A DNA stretch of 64,000 nucleotides, taken from NCBI GenBank assembly GCA_963726375.1, contig CAVSCE010000007.1, positions 186,001 to 250,000 on the forward strand, in the 5' to 3' direction. The position numbers were made by a program, and so were the translations under genes. Below, in pieces: positions 18,368 to 28,069 of the stretch. The first letter of the stretch is position 1. Each line of letters opens with the position of its first letter. The notes beneath the pieces are model-generated. The model saw only the letters and a program-made list of their open reading frames with translations, was not told the origin of the DNA and did not search any database. Source of the stretch: UTCFX2 sp963726375 (GTDB lineage: Bacteria > Chloroflexota > Anaerolineae > Anaerolineales > UBA4823).

Positions 18368-19114
18368 ATGATGGCTCGACGCCGACGTAAAGACCTGAGT
18401 GACCGGCAGGTGCGCGTCCTGGGAGTGCTGGAGAGTTTTCAGCAAAAAAATGGTTACCCGCCGTCCATCCGTGAAATTTGTGATAAAGCCAATATCTCTT
18501 CAACTTCGGTTGTCAATTACTACCTCGACCAGCTGGAAGACATGGGATACATCGAGCGTGACCAGGGCATATCACGCGGAATACGCCTGGTAAAGCCAGC
18601 TTTTGAGCCGGTCAACCCAGTAGATGAAGCCGTTAAGAAGGTGAAGGACACAGTCCAGACCATCGGACAGACGGTTGGAGAGATGCTCCAGGTGCCACTG
18701 CTTGGAAGGATCGTTGCCGGTTCGCCAATCCCAATCCCCTCCTCGGATTTCTCATACTTTGACGCCGAGAGCATGGTGGATGTTGCAAGCAGCCTGCTTC
18801 CGACCAGTGAGAAGGGGTCCAAGCTTTTCGCTCTGGAGGTTCAAGGCGAATTGATGATCGATGCGATGGTATACGACGGAGACATCGTGATCATGAAGCC
18901 AGCCAATGAAGCCCGAAATGGAGAAATGGTCGCGATCTGGCTGAAGGATCGTGATGAAACGACCTTGAAATACTTCTATTCGGAAAAGGGCAAGGTCAGA
19001 CTCCAACCTGCTAACCGGACGATGCAGCCGATAATTATTGATGATCCTTCTTCCGTTGAGGTACAGGGAAAGGTCATCATGGTGATCCGTCAGGTAAAAG
19101 GGATGGTCGCTTGA
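18368..19114 (+). CDS. lexA: LexA-like repressor with altered catalytic serine
   Basis: SOS repressor of 248 residues. The N-terminal winged helix (LSDRQVRVLGVLESFQQKNG, SIREICDKANISSTSVV) matches LexA. A ~25-residue extra helical linker (around VDEAVKKVKDTVQTIG) separates it from the peptidase domain. The self-cleavage Ala-Gly pair is present in RIVAGSPIP (near residue 116), and the catalytic lysine appears in ETTLKYFY. The nucleophile motif normally reads G-x-S-M, but here it reads GELM, with Leu162 encoded by TTG; a single C-to-T change from TCG would explain it. As sequenced, the protein should bind DNA but be unable to self-cleave. The start is supported by GGAGG at 18355. Confidence 0.88.
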   Translation: MMARRRRKDLSDRQVRVLGVLESFQQKNGYPPSIREICDKANISSTSVVNYYLDQLEDMGYIERDQGISRGIRLVKPAFEPVNPVDEAVKKVKDTVQTIGQTVGEMLQVPLLGRIVAGSPIPIPSSDFSYFDAESMVDVASSLLPTSEKGSKLFALEVQGELMIDAMVYDGDIVIMKPANEARNGEMVAIWLKDRDETTLKYFYSEKGKVRLQPANRTMQPIIIDDPSSVEVQGKVIMVIRQVKGMVA

Positions 19115-19128
19115 GAAAAAACCTCGCG

Positions 19129-19157
19129 AGGACCTGCAGCTTCAGGCTGCAGGTCCT
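19129..19157. terminator. Terminator-like hairpin after lexA
   Basis: A perfect 12-base stem, 19129-19140 (AGGACCTGCAGC) with 19146-19157 (GCTGCAGGTCCT), is closed by a five-base loop. It lies 14 bases after the lexA stop, between convergent genes. There is no clear T tract, so it may act as a bidirectional or Rho-independent-like terminator. Confidence 0.55.
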
Positions 19158-19163
19158 GACACT

Positions 19164-21011
19164 TTATCGAAGAATCACAGGAATGAAGGTCATGCTTTTC
19201 GAAGGGGTAAATCGGATCAGAATAGGGTCATGGTCTGAGCTTCGCTGGCTGGTATTGCTGACAGACATCCAGTATTCGGGATAATCTGCGTTGATATGCA
19301 CGGATTGGGCTTCAAGAAATTGCAGGGATGGCTGAGGAGTAAACAAGCCATAATCCAGGGTTTGAGAAATCCCTTGATAAATATATGTATACCGGATTGG
19401 GTGGTTGATAAAAAACGTTGAATTTTCCAATCCTGATGATGCCAAGTGTTTTGAGCGGCTCAGAATCTGGATGGTCGTTTAAATCTCCAAGGACCAAAAT
19501 TAACTGAGGACGGTTTGGCTTGATTTATCTCATTCACCAGGACTGCGACGAACTGGGCTTGTTCGAGCCGTCTGGGGAGAGTGTATGCTGTAGATGGATG
19601 AATCGTCTACTTTTGATTTAAAATGGCATACGATGATCCAAAAATCAAAAAACTGTTGAGATGTTGAATAATTAATAGCTGATCGGACCCAGAGATGAGC
19701 GATTAGCGGAGGTCTAGAGAACAAACGGTTGCCGTCCAGGACACCATCATTGTTGCGATCGCATGTGAGTGCATTTTGTGGATTTACTGGATCCCCATTT
19801 CCGTCCGGTTCTAAACCATCAATCAGCCCAGTGCATCCCTGGCGGATTTCATAGGCTAATCAGGTTGACCAGGTCTACTCGGAACGCCAGCGCAAGATCC
19901 AAACCGCGCTGGTCAGGTCCGTCCATGTGCAGAATTTGATAGCTTTCCCCAATTTCTGGTCTGGATAGCATATCCTCAAGGACTTGAATTGTTTCGGCCT
20001 CCTGGAAGGCCAGGATTGCAGGATTACTAAGATCGTTTTGAATTGCCAGAGCGCGCTTCTGTAGACGGCGCTGGTATTCCGTTATGGATAGAGCCTGGTC
20101 TTCAGTAAGCGGATCATCCTAAGTGTTAAACAGCTCGCCGAGATTGAACGTTGCTGCAGAGATCGCCGGGATGAACAGGGCATTATTCGGAAATATGTCT
20201 GCTTAGTCTGGTACAATTAATTCAGGGGGAGATAAAAGCTGGATGCAGTATTGTCCCAATCGGAAGTCTAGGACGCCTATGAGCGATTGAACTTGGTCTC
20301 CGACTTTTACTTCCGGAAAAATCTCGGTGGTTCCTTCGTCGTCGACGCAAATAATCTCCCCTGTACCTTCTGGGTCATCGTGAAATACTCGTTCGATCCC
20401 AAGGTTGGACTGGATCAGCCAGGATCGATCATTTGAATCCGTCGGACCAACCACAAGACCCTGGCTAAGCTGGACAAGCATACCTTCGAATGTCTCGAAG
20501 TGCTAGCTCGACGCGGCAGAGTTAAGAAACGGAGGATTCAATTCATGTGGAGTCGGTAATGGATTGTTGTGCGAGAGAATTTTCACAGCAGCCCGCTGGC
20601 GATAATTTCGGTCATCCCGTAATATTCCTGGACTACGCCTGTCAATTCAACCCTGTCGCCGGAGCTGACAACTTCAAGGCGCTCTCCGATGTAAACGAAG
20701 ACCCCATCTGATGTGGCTGGGTTCTGATCGCAATTTTGGGATTGAATGAAAAAACCGCGTTGGGAGCTCTGATCGAAATCGGCGGTCACTATTCCCTGAA
20801 CCAGGACAGTCATTCCCTGGTAAGCAGATGAATAACCTTGCCCTTGAATTTGGCAGATGGAAACCTTAACCGAAGAACTGTAATCTACCGGATGTGTAAG
20901 AATCAGCAGGAGGTTCAAGAATATGAAAGACCGGTATGGTGAGGTCATTTTGAGTAAAAACCGTTTCAGTCCGCTTTTACTCATTCTACGAAAATTTTCA
21001 GCAGTGGTCAA
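19164..21011 (-). pseudogene. Secreted endonuclease/exonuclease/phosphatase-family nuclease, decayed
   Basis: Fragments in several minus-strand frames form one extracellular nuclease of the ExeM/NucH type. The N-terminus (21011-20583) has a hydrophobic export segment, then an OB-fold domain with VLVQGIVTADFD and DRVELTGVVQEYYGMTEI. A second OB-like segment lies at 20481-20203. The phosphodiesterase part is recognised from NPAILAFQEAET, the DGPDQRGLDLALAFR segment and GDLNDHPDSEPLKTL (near 19497). In-frame stops occur at several points (for example near 20508, 20209 and 20119), and frameshifts lie near 20580 and 19460. With this many lesions it is more likely a real pseudogene than a single sequencing error. 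Coding remains recognisable across the whole span. Confidence 0.7.
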
Positions 21012-21106
21012 TAAGCTTTCAGATTGCTATCATGTTAGAATTAGCGTTTAGGAAATGTTTAGCCCATTTCTCAACAAAAAATCAACCTGAAAATATTGGA
21101 TAAGCC

Positions 21107-22855
21107 ATGCTCGAGACAGACCTCTCCGATTTACAACTTTATTTGTCCGACAAGATTTAGCTAGGCAGGTCGGCCCTTCTTCCTGCACTGCATTTCATTC
21201 AATCGCAGTATGGATACATCCCTGAACCGGCAGCCGAGGAAGTGAGCCGACTGCTGGGTGTCCCACTTGCAGACGTATCCGGTGTGGTGGAATTCTACAG
21301 CTTGTATCTCTTTAAACCGACAGGGAAGAACCTGATCCAGGTTTGCACGGATGTTGCCTGTAGGATGAGGGGAGGAGAAGAAATCATCGGATCTCTCTGC
21401 GAACATCTTGGAGTTCGTGAAGGGGAAGTCACACCTGATGGGATCTACAGCGTGCAGCGCGCCCCTTGCCTTGGCCTTTGCGAGCACGCACCAGCCGCAC
21501 TGGTTGGAGAGAAGGCTGTTGGACAAATCGATCCTAAATGCCCTGGCGACGTACTTGATGTCGGTTCAAAACGCCCACAGGCGATTTTTGGAGGGACAAT
21601 TCACCGGCTGACTGGAAATTGCGGCCAAGGTCGACCAATGCCGTTGGCAGAATATGAGCTGAATGGGGGTTATCAGGGTCTGCGCAAGGCACTGTCGATG
21701 AAACCTGAAGAGGTCATTGCTGAAGTGAAAAAATCTGGACTTGTGGGGCGTGGAGGAGCAGCTTTCCCGACCGGAGTGAAGTGGGAAGGCGCGGCAGAGG
21801 CTCAAGGCGAACCCAAATATGTCGTTTGTAATGCCGACGAATCCGAACCGGGTACTTTCAAAGATCGTGGCTTAATGGAAGAGGATCCGCATTTAATTCT
21901 GGAAGGGATGATCATTGCTGGATATGCGATCGGCGCCAACAAAGGATATATTTATATCCGCGGAGAATATCCATATTCCTACCTATCACTTAGCGGTGCT
22001 GTCGAGGATGCGCGTCAAAATGGTCACCTTGGGAGGAATATCCTGGGGTCGAGCTTTGCTTTCGATGTGGAAATCCGCCAGGGGGCTGGGGCTTATATTT
22101 GCGGTGAAGAGACTGCCCTTTTTGAATTGATAGAAGGAAAGCGCGGTTATCCGAGGTTGAAACCTCCCTTCCCTACGGTATATGGATTATTTGGGAAGCC
22201 GACTGTTATCAATAATGTCGAAACTCTATGCAACATACCATTTATCATCGCCCATGGGTCCGACTCATATCGTGAGATCGGGACCGAGAAATCTCCTGGC
22301 AGCAAGTTATTTTGCCTTTCCGGGGATATTCGATTTCCAGGTATTTATGAAGTGCCTTTTGGAATCAGCTTGAACCATTTGCTTTTCGACCTTGCGGGCG
22401 GAATTCGTGAAGACCGCCAGCTTCAGGCGATTCTTTTTGGTGGGGCAGCCGGAGCATTTGCAGTCCCTGAACAGGTAGATGTAGAGATGTCGTTCGAAGC
22501 GTTGCGTGATGCCGGGCTGCCCTTAGGTTCTGGTGTTGTCCTGGTCCTGGACGAAAGCCGCGATATCCGCCAGATCGTGCTGTCTTTAGCGCGCTTTTTT
22601 GCTCACGAATCTTGCGGGAAATGCTATCCTTGCCAGATGGGCACCCAACGCCAGCTTGAAATCCTTCAAAGGGTCGTTGACGGGAAGGTGATGCAGGGTG
22701 ATGTGGATAGACTGAAAGATGTCGGCTGGACGATGACGGATGCCTCGATCTGCGGATTGGGGCAGACAGCGGCAAGTGCAGTGCTCAGTGCATTGCGCAT
22801 CTGGCCCGACCTGTTTTCCCCGGAAAACAAGGAAAATCGAAGGAGACACCTATAA
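21107..22855 (+). CDS. NuoE-NuoF fusion (NADH-binding subunit of NAD-linked formate dehydrogenase), in-frame TAG near start
   Basis: Diaphorase subunit combining a NuoE-like [2Fe-2S] domain (CTDVACRMRGG and APCLGLCEHAP) with a NuoF-like domain. The latter binds FMN and NAD(H) (GRGGAAFPTGVKW, CNADESEPGTFKDR, GAGAYICGEETAL) and ends with a [4Fe-4S] site (SCGKCYPCQMG). The NuoE domain appears to begin at ATG 21107 (MLETDLSDLQLYLSDKI), but an in-frame TAG at 21158-21160 splits it from LGRSALLPALHFIQSQYGYI. The next in-frame start, GTG 21242, would truncate the first helix bundle. With the next genes it resembles the FdsB/HoxF part of a soluble NAD-dependent formate dehydrogenase; association with a hydrogenase is less likely, since none is nearby. 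Confidence 0.85.
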
Positions 22856-22856
22856 G

Positions 22857-23555
22857 ATGGCAAGAGAGATTTCGCTCACGATCGACGGAAGGGAAGTCAC
22901 GGTTCCGGAAGGGACAACAATTCTTCAAGCGGCAAAATCCGTGGGGATAGAAATACCGGTGATCTGTTTTCACGAGGCAACAACTTCCAACGGTCTTTGC
23001 CGCATGTGCGTCGTTGAGGTAGAAGGCTGGCGTGTATTGGCGGCTTCCTGTGTTGCGCAAGTAGCAGATCGAATGGTCGTTCATACAGCATCAGAGCGTG
23101 TGCTCCGCAGCCGGCGCACGATCCTGGAGATGCTTCATTCAACTGTTGACCTCTCTGAATCACCGGAGATCAAGAAGCTGGCTAGTGATTATGCTATCGA
23201 TCCTTCGCGGTTTCCTGAGGCTGAAAGAAGGGATATCCCGCTAAAAGATGACAACCCTATGTACGTTCGCGATTATGCCAAATGTGTCCTGTGCTGGCGC
23301 TGCGTTCAAGTTTGTGCGGATGATGCGCAGTATACATTTGCCTTGAGTTATTCCGGGCGTGGGTATTGCACACAGATCAGCACATTTTCAAATCGCCCTT
23401 TACCACTTACAACCTGTGTTTTCTGCGGTCAATGTATCGGTGTATGTCCGACAAATGCGCTTAAGCCAAAACGAGAATGGCTTCTGGAGCAGGATTTACC
23501 GATCAAGGAAAAACTGGCATCCGCTTCCTTAAGGCGAAGTAGAAAATCTGAATGA
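22857..23555 (+). CDS. NuoG N-terminal/HoxU-like iron-sulfur subunit
   Basis: Electron-wire subunit of 232 residues corresponding to the N-terminal domains of NuoG. It contains a plant-type [2Fe-2S] site (ICFHEATTSNGLCRMCVVEV), and two [4Fe-4S] ferredoxin motifs (CVLCWRCVQVC and CVFCGQCIGVCP). The His-Cys cluster common in NuoG was not clearly seen. It starts one base after the NuoEF stop region with AGGAGA upstream, and its stop overlaps the next ATG. It should carry electrons between the formate dehydrogenase catalytic subunit and the NuoEF diaphorase. In many relatives this segment is fused to the catalytic subunit, but here it is separate. Confidence 0.88.
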   Translation: MAREISLTIDGREVTVPEGTTILQAAKSVGIEIPVICFHEATTSNGLCRMCVVEVEGWRVLAASCVAQVADRMVVHTASERVLRSRRTILEMLHSTVDLSESPEIKKLASDYAIDPSRFPEAERRDIPLKDDNPMYVRDYAKCVLCWRCVQVCADDAQYTFALSYSGRGYCTQISTFSNRPLPLTTCVFCGQCIGVCPTNALKPKREWLLEQDLPIKEKLASASLRRSRKSE

Positions 23556-24406
23556 ACGATCCGGTGTCAGGGGCGGTCTTATTGGGTTTGTCTGCCGCAG
23601 CAACCTGGGGGGCAGGGGATTTTATGGGTGGGTTTGCCTCGAAACGTTCCAATGTACTCGGTGTGGTGATAGGCGCTGAGGTCATTGGATTGATTTTCTT
23701 GATTCCTCTCACTGTAGTTATCGGCGATCCAATCCCAGAATTTAAATCCTGGATCATGGCTCTTGCAGCCGGTTTATCGGGTGGAATAGGATTAATCTTG
23801 TTGTACCGAGCCCTGGCAGCCGGGCAGATGAGCACTGCTGCACCGGTTGCCGCAGTAGTAGGAGCGGCTATTCCTGTGGTGGTTGGTATGGTGTTGGAAG
23901 GCGCTCCGAAAGCAACAGCCCTGATTGGGATTGCCATTGCGCTAGGTGCAATTCTTTTGATATCCTACAATGGAAGAGAAGCGAGTAATGATTTATTTGA
24001 TATCAAGAGCCTGACACTGCCGATTATCGCGGGACTGCTGTTTGGCTTATTCTTTATCTTTCTTGATCAGGCCAGCAATACTTCAAAATTTTGGCCGGTG
24101 GCTGCCACACGATGTAGTTCGATTTTTTTCCTGACTATCTTTGCGTTATTAACCCAAAAATCATGCCTGCCCACCAGGAAGAGCTGGTTATTAATCGGTA
24201 TATGCGGCCTTCTGGATACTGCCGGGTGCGTATTATACGCCTCCGCCTCTCAGGCGGGTCGCATGGACATCGCGGTAGTGATCAGCTCACTTTACCCGGC
24301 ATCGACGATACTATTGGCCTGGTTGATTTTAAAAGAACAAATTTCCAGATCTCAGCTGGCAGGGATTGCTTTGGCGCTTTGTGCAATTATTTTGATCGTA
24401 ATATGA
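23552..24406 (+). CDS. EamA/DMT-superfamily transporter
   Basis: Integral membrane protein of 284 residues with about ten hydrophobic helices in two EamA-type repeats (LSAAATWGAGDFMGG and the second half from PIIAGLLFGLFFIFLDQA). Such proteins export or import small metabolites, and the substrate cannot be inferred. It overlaps the preceding Fe-S subunit gene by four bases (ATGA), so it is translationally coupled into the formate dehydrogenase operon. Its place between two subunits of one enzyme is odd and could mean a role in moving formate or a cofactor precursor, or simply insertion. Confidence 0.85.
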   Translation: MNDPVSGAVLLGLSAAATWGAGDFMGGFASKRSNVLGVVIGAEVIGLIFLIPLTVVIGDPIPEFKSWIMALAAGLSGGIGLILLYRALAAGQMSTAAPVAAVVGAAIPVVVGMVLEGAPKATALIGIAIALGAILLISYNGREASNDLFDIKSLTLPIIAGLLFGLFFIFLDQASNTSKFWPVAATRCSSIFFLTIFALLTQKSCLPTRKSWLLIGICGLLDTAGCVLYASASQAGRMDIAVVISSLYPASTILLAWLILKEQISRSQLAGIALALCAIILIVI

Positions 24407-24454
24407 GTGTTTTCGACCTCAAGAAAGATTTATCAATTTCAAGCGGAGGGTGAA

Positions 24455-26618
24455 GTGATTATTCCTGATCGAATAGTATCATCGACCTGTCCATATTGCG
24501 GAGTTGGATGCAGCGTGGACCTACATCTTAAAGAGAGACACGATATTTAAAGTCACATCACCCTTTGATAGTATTGTGAACAAGGGCAACCTTTGTGTAA
24601 AAGGCCGATTTGGCTATGATTTTATCTACCACCCCGATCGAATCACTTCACCTATGGTTCGAAGAAAACCCCAGAGCGCCGGTGAGCGGACTCAGGCTTT
24701 TAATCGATCCGAATGGCAGGAAGTCTCCTGGGATGAAGCCCTGGATTTTGTTGCAGACCGGATGGTGGATATTTTTCGCCGTGACGGGTCGGATGCATTG
24801 GCTGCCTATTTATGTGCTAAGGCAACGAATGAGGACAATTACCTGCTTCAAAAATTATTTAGGTCGCAGTTCCGGACCAATCACATCGACCACTGCACCA
24901 GGTTGTGCCATGCTGGATCTGTAGTCGCTTTACAGCAGGCCGTCGGATCATCCGCAATGAGTAATACTGCGGCTGAAGTCATTCTTAATGATGTTTTTAT
25001 TGTGACTGGATCGAATACGACCGAAAACCACCCGATTATTGCCCTTCAAATGAAAGCCGCAGTCAAGAAACACGGCGCGAAGATGATCGTCATCGATCCT
25101 CGCAGGCTTGAGCTCGTTGATTTTGCGGAGTTGTGGCTTCCTCTGAAACCTGGAACGAATGTGCCTGTTTTCAGCGCGATGGCGAATGTGATCATCACTG
25201 AGGGGCTGGTGAACCAGGATTTCATTGACCAGCGTACAGAAGGGTATGCTGATTTTCGGCAATCTATAGGGAAATTTACACCTGAAACAGCAGAGAGTGT
25301 TTCAGGTGTCAGTCGGGATTTGATCCGACAGGCAGCCCGGATGTATGCCTCCGCCGAACGCGCCGCGATTTATTGGGGGATGGGTATTTCACAGCTTGCT
25401 CACGGTACCGCCAGCGCACTGGCGCTGATACACCTGGCATTTCTCACCGGGCATATCGGGCGCGAAGGAACAGGTCTCAACCCGCTGCGAGGCCAGAATA
25501 ACGTTCAGGGATCTTCTGATATGGGTGCAATGCCGTTTCATTATCCGGGGTATATGCGCGTGGATGATCCAAAAAATGCAGCTCATTGGGAGAAGCAATG
25601 GAACGTCGAAGTAGGCGGGTTAAACCGAAAACTTGGGTTAACGACGACTGAAATCCTCAGCCATGCCCATCCAGGTGGCATTCGATCGCTCTATATCATG
25701 GGAGAAAATCCGATGATGAGTGAGCCGAACCTGAATCTCACGCGCCACCATATGCAGCAGCTCGAATTTCTGGTTGTTCAGGATCTTATTTATTAACGAA
25801 TCAGGAGCATTTGCAGATGTCTTCCTTCCTGCTGTTTCATGGGCAGAGAAAGACGGAACCTTCACTAATACCGACCGCCGAATTCAGCGCGTTCGTCAGG
25901 CTCTTGCACCGCGCGGTGATTCTCGCCCGGACTGGCAGATCGTTTGCGATTTGGGGTGCAGGATTGAAGCAAGATTAGGTCGGCAGAAATCAGCAGGATG
26001 GAACTATACTCATCCGGAACAGGTTATGGAAGAAATCAGCCAGGCGATCCCGGAGTTTCGCGGGGTGAGCTACAACAGAATTGAGAAGTCTGGCTTACAA
26101 ATCCCGGTTTGGGATGAAACTCATCCCGGTACACCATTTCTGTTTGGGGAGAGTTTTCCCGCGGGCGTGGGAAGTTCTATCCACTGGAATTTGTTCCTGC
26201 AGTTGAGCAACCTGATGATGAATTTCCTTACATACTGACAACTGGCCGAGTGCTGGAGCATTGGCACGGAGGCACGATGACGCGCCATTCAAAACTGGAT
26301 TCGCTTTATCCGGAAGCCCTCGTGCAGATAAACCCTGTTGATGCGGATATGCTTGGAATCCTCGACGGAAATCCAGTAAGAGTGGCTTCGCGGCGAGGAG
26401 AGATCGTTTTAAGGGCGGAGGTAACTGAAAAAACCAGTGCAGGAGTTGTCTTCATACCCTTCCATTTTGCAGAAGCGGCAGCAAATTTATTAACAATCGA
26501 CGCTCTCGATCCACAAGCTCGCATCCCGGAATACAAAGCCTGTGCAGTTCAGGTTTTCACAACTCGATCGGATGAGCTGGCAAATCCAGAGATCTTTCCC
26601 AGGCGGGGAAGGTATTAA
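24455..26618 (+). CDS. Formate dehydrogenase catalytic (molybdopterin) subunit, three frameshifts
   Basis: Mo/W-bis-PGD enzyme of about 720 residues. An N-terminal [4Fe-4S] site CPYCGVGC is followed, about 27 residues on, by Cys in KGNLCVKGRFG. The active-site cysteine lies in DHCTRLCHAGSV, so this is a Cys rather than a selenocysteine enzyme. The C-terminal cofactor domain has TTGRVLEHWHGG and VRVASRRGEI. Three breaks occur: an extra base near 24536 (after LHLKE), an extra base near 25788 (VQDL to FINESGAF), and a missing base near 26158 in a T/C run (GESF to RGRGKFYPLEF). GTG 24455 follows GGAGGG. Nitrate reductase or other molybdopterin enzymes are alternatives, but the NuoEF/NuoG neighbours favour NAD-linked formate dehydrogenase. 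Confidence 0.82.
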
Positions 26619-26624
26619 TGCGAG

Positions 26625-26653
26625 TTGACACAATGATTTCTCTTTGTTAAAAT
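26625..26653 (+). promoter_or_regulatory. Sigma-70-type promoter of glnA
   Basis: TTGACA at 26625-26630 and TAAAAT at 26648-26653 are spaced by exactly 17 bases and lie 36 bases ahead of the glnA start. This is a near-consensus housekeeping promoter. No NtrC-type sigma-54 element is visible. Confidence 0.75.
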
Positions 26654-26689
26654 CAACAAATTAATCCTTCCTCATCAATGGAGCAGTCT

Positions 26690-28027
26690 ATGGACAAACA
26701 AGAATTGCTTGAGCGCATTCGAAAGGATGAAGTCAAGTTCGTTTCCCTGCAGTGCACCGATGTGACGGGTGCTGTAAAAAGTGTAGATATCCCGGCTCAC
26801 CGCATTGGGATTGCCGTAGACGATGGTGTCTGGTTCGACGGCTCTTCCGTCGAAGGATTTGCCCGCATCCAGGAGAGCGATATGCGGCTTGTTCTGGATA
26901 CCGATACGTATTCGATGATGCCCTGGACACCAGCTGATGCTCGCAGGGGTCGGATATTCTGCGATATTTACCAACCGGATGGAAATCCATTTCCTGGAGA
27001 TCCGCGAGCTGCGCTCAAGCGTTCGCTGGTAGAACTGAGCAAGCGCGGTTGGACCTATAAAGTCGGTCCAGAACCAGAATTCTTCCTGTTCAAGCGCAAC
27101 GGTCCGCAGTCGATTCACCCAGTTCCGCATGATGTAGGGGGGTACTTTGATTTTTCTGCAAATGATGAGGCCGTTCGTGTTCGGACGGAACTGATGGCTG
27201 CTCTTGAAGCGATGGGGCTGCAAGTGGAAATGGGCCACCACGAAGTTGCCTTAGCGCAGCATGAAATTGATTTTCAATACGCCGATGCGCTCCAAACTGC
27301 TGACAACGTGCTGACTTTAAAATACACAGTTAAAGCAATCGCAGCGCAGCACGACCTGATCGCATCATTTATGCCCAAACCAATCTTTGGAATCAATGGT
27401 TCAGGGATGCACTGCCACCAGTCGCTATGGGACCCAAATGGGGTGAACCTGTTCTTTGACGCTCAGGATGAGTTCCATCTTTCGAAGCTCGGGTATGGAT
27501 TTATCGCCGGTCAGCTGCTCCATGCTCGCGCACTTTCGGCGGTCCTGGCTCCGACAGTGAATTCATATAAACGCCTGGTACCGGGCTATGAAGCTCCAGT
27601 ATATGTGGGTTGGGCGCAAATTAACAGGTCCGCGCTGATTCGAATACCACAATTTACAAAGGGGCGGGAAAGCTCGCTTCGTGCCGAGCTCCGCTGCCCC
27701 GACCCTTCTGCAAATCCATACCTGGCATTTGCCGTGATGATTGCTGCTGCATTAGACGGGATTGACAGGGAGCTTCCGGTACCTGACCCATTGAATAATC
27801 TTAATGTTTATCAAATGACTCAAGAAGAGCGGCGCCAGAACCATATTCAAGAGCTGCCCGGCTCGCTTGCAGAAGCGCTGCGCGAGCTGGAGAAAGATGA
27901 AGTCCTTAAGAATGCCCTCAATCCGGTGCTCTATGAAGCGTTTGTACGCGCAAAATGGGCTGAGATTGAAGAATCACGCATGCAAGTCACAGATTGGGAA
28001 GTTGAAAGGTACTTGGAGCTGGCATAA
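26690..28027 (+). CDS. glnA: Glutamine synthetase, type I
   Basis: ATP-dependent ligation of ammonia to glutamate; GSI protein of about 445 residues. Characteristic elements are VWFDGSSVEGF, the metal-binding GPEPEFFLF, MGHHEVALAQHEIDF, the KPIFGINGSGMHCHQS loop and the ATP/glutamate site NSYKRLVPGYEAPVY with RCPDPSANPYLAF. The GSI-beta adenylylation tyrosine region is not evident, and the length suits the GSI-alpha class. ATG 26690 has GGAG at 26680-26683; ATG 26678 is also in frame. A strong promoter and a terminator flank it, so it is probably monocistronic. Confidence 0.95.
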   Translation: MDKQELLERIRKDEVKFVSLQCTDVTGAVKSVDIPAHRIGIAVDDGVWFDGSSVEGFARIQESDMRLVLDTDTYSMMPWTPADARRGRIFCDIYQPDGNPFPGDPRAALKRSLVELSKRGWTYKVGPEPEFFLFKRNGPQSIHPVPHDVGGYFDFSANDEAVRVRTELMAALEAMGLQVEMGHHEVALAQHEIDFQYADALQTADNVLTLKYTVKAIAAQHDLIASFMPKPIFGINGSGMHCHQSLWDPNGVNLFFDAQDEFHLSKLGYGFIAGQLLHARALSAVLAPTVNSYKRLVPGYEAPVYVGWAQINRSALIRIPQFTKGRESSLRAELRCPDPSANPYLAFAVMIAAALDGIDRELPVPDPLNNLNVYQMTQEERRQNHIQELPGSLAEALRELEKDEVLKNALNPVLYEAFVRAKWAEIEESRMQVTDWEVERYLELA

Positions 28028-28035
28028 ACCAGAGA

Positions 28036-28066
28036 AAAATGTGCGGCCGGTCAGGTCGCACATTTT
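28036..28066. terminator. Bidirectional terminator after glnA
   Basis: A 13-base stem pairs 28036-28048 (AAAATGTGCGGCC) with 28054-28066 (GGTCGCACATTTT), allowing one G-U pair and a five-base loop. A/T-rich ends are present on both strands. It lies between the converging glnA and tRNA-thiolation genes and suits termination in both directions. Confidence 0.8.
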
Positions 28067-28069
28067 CGT

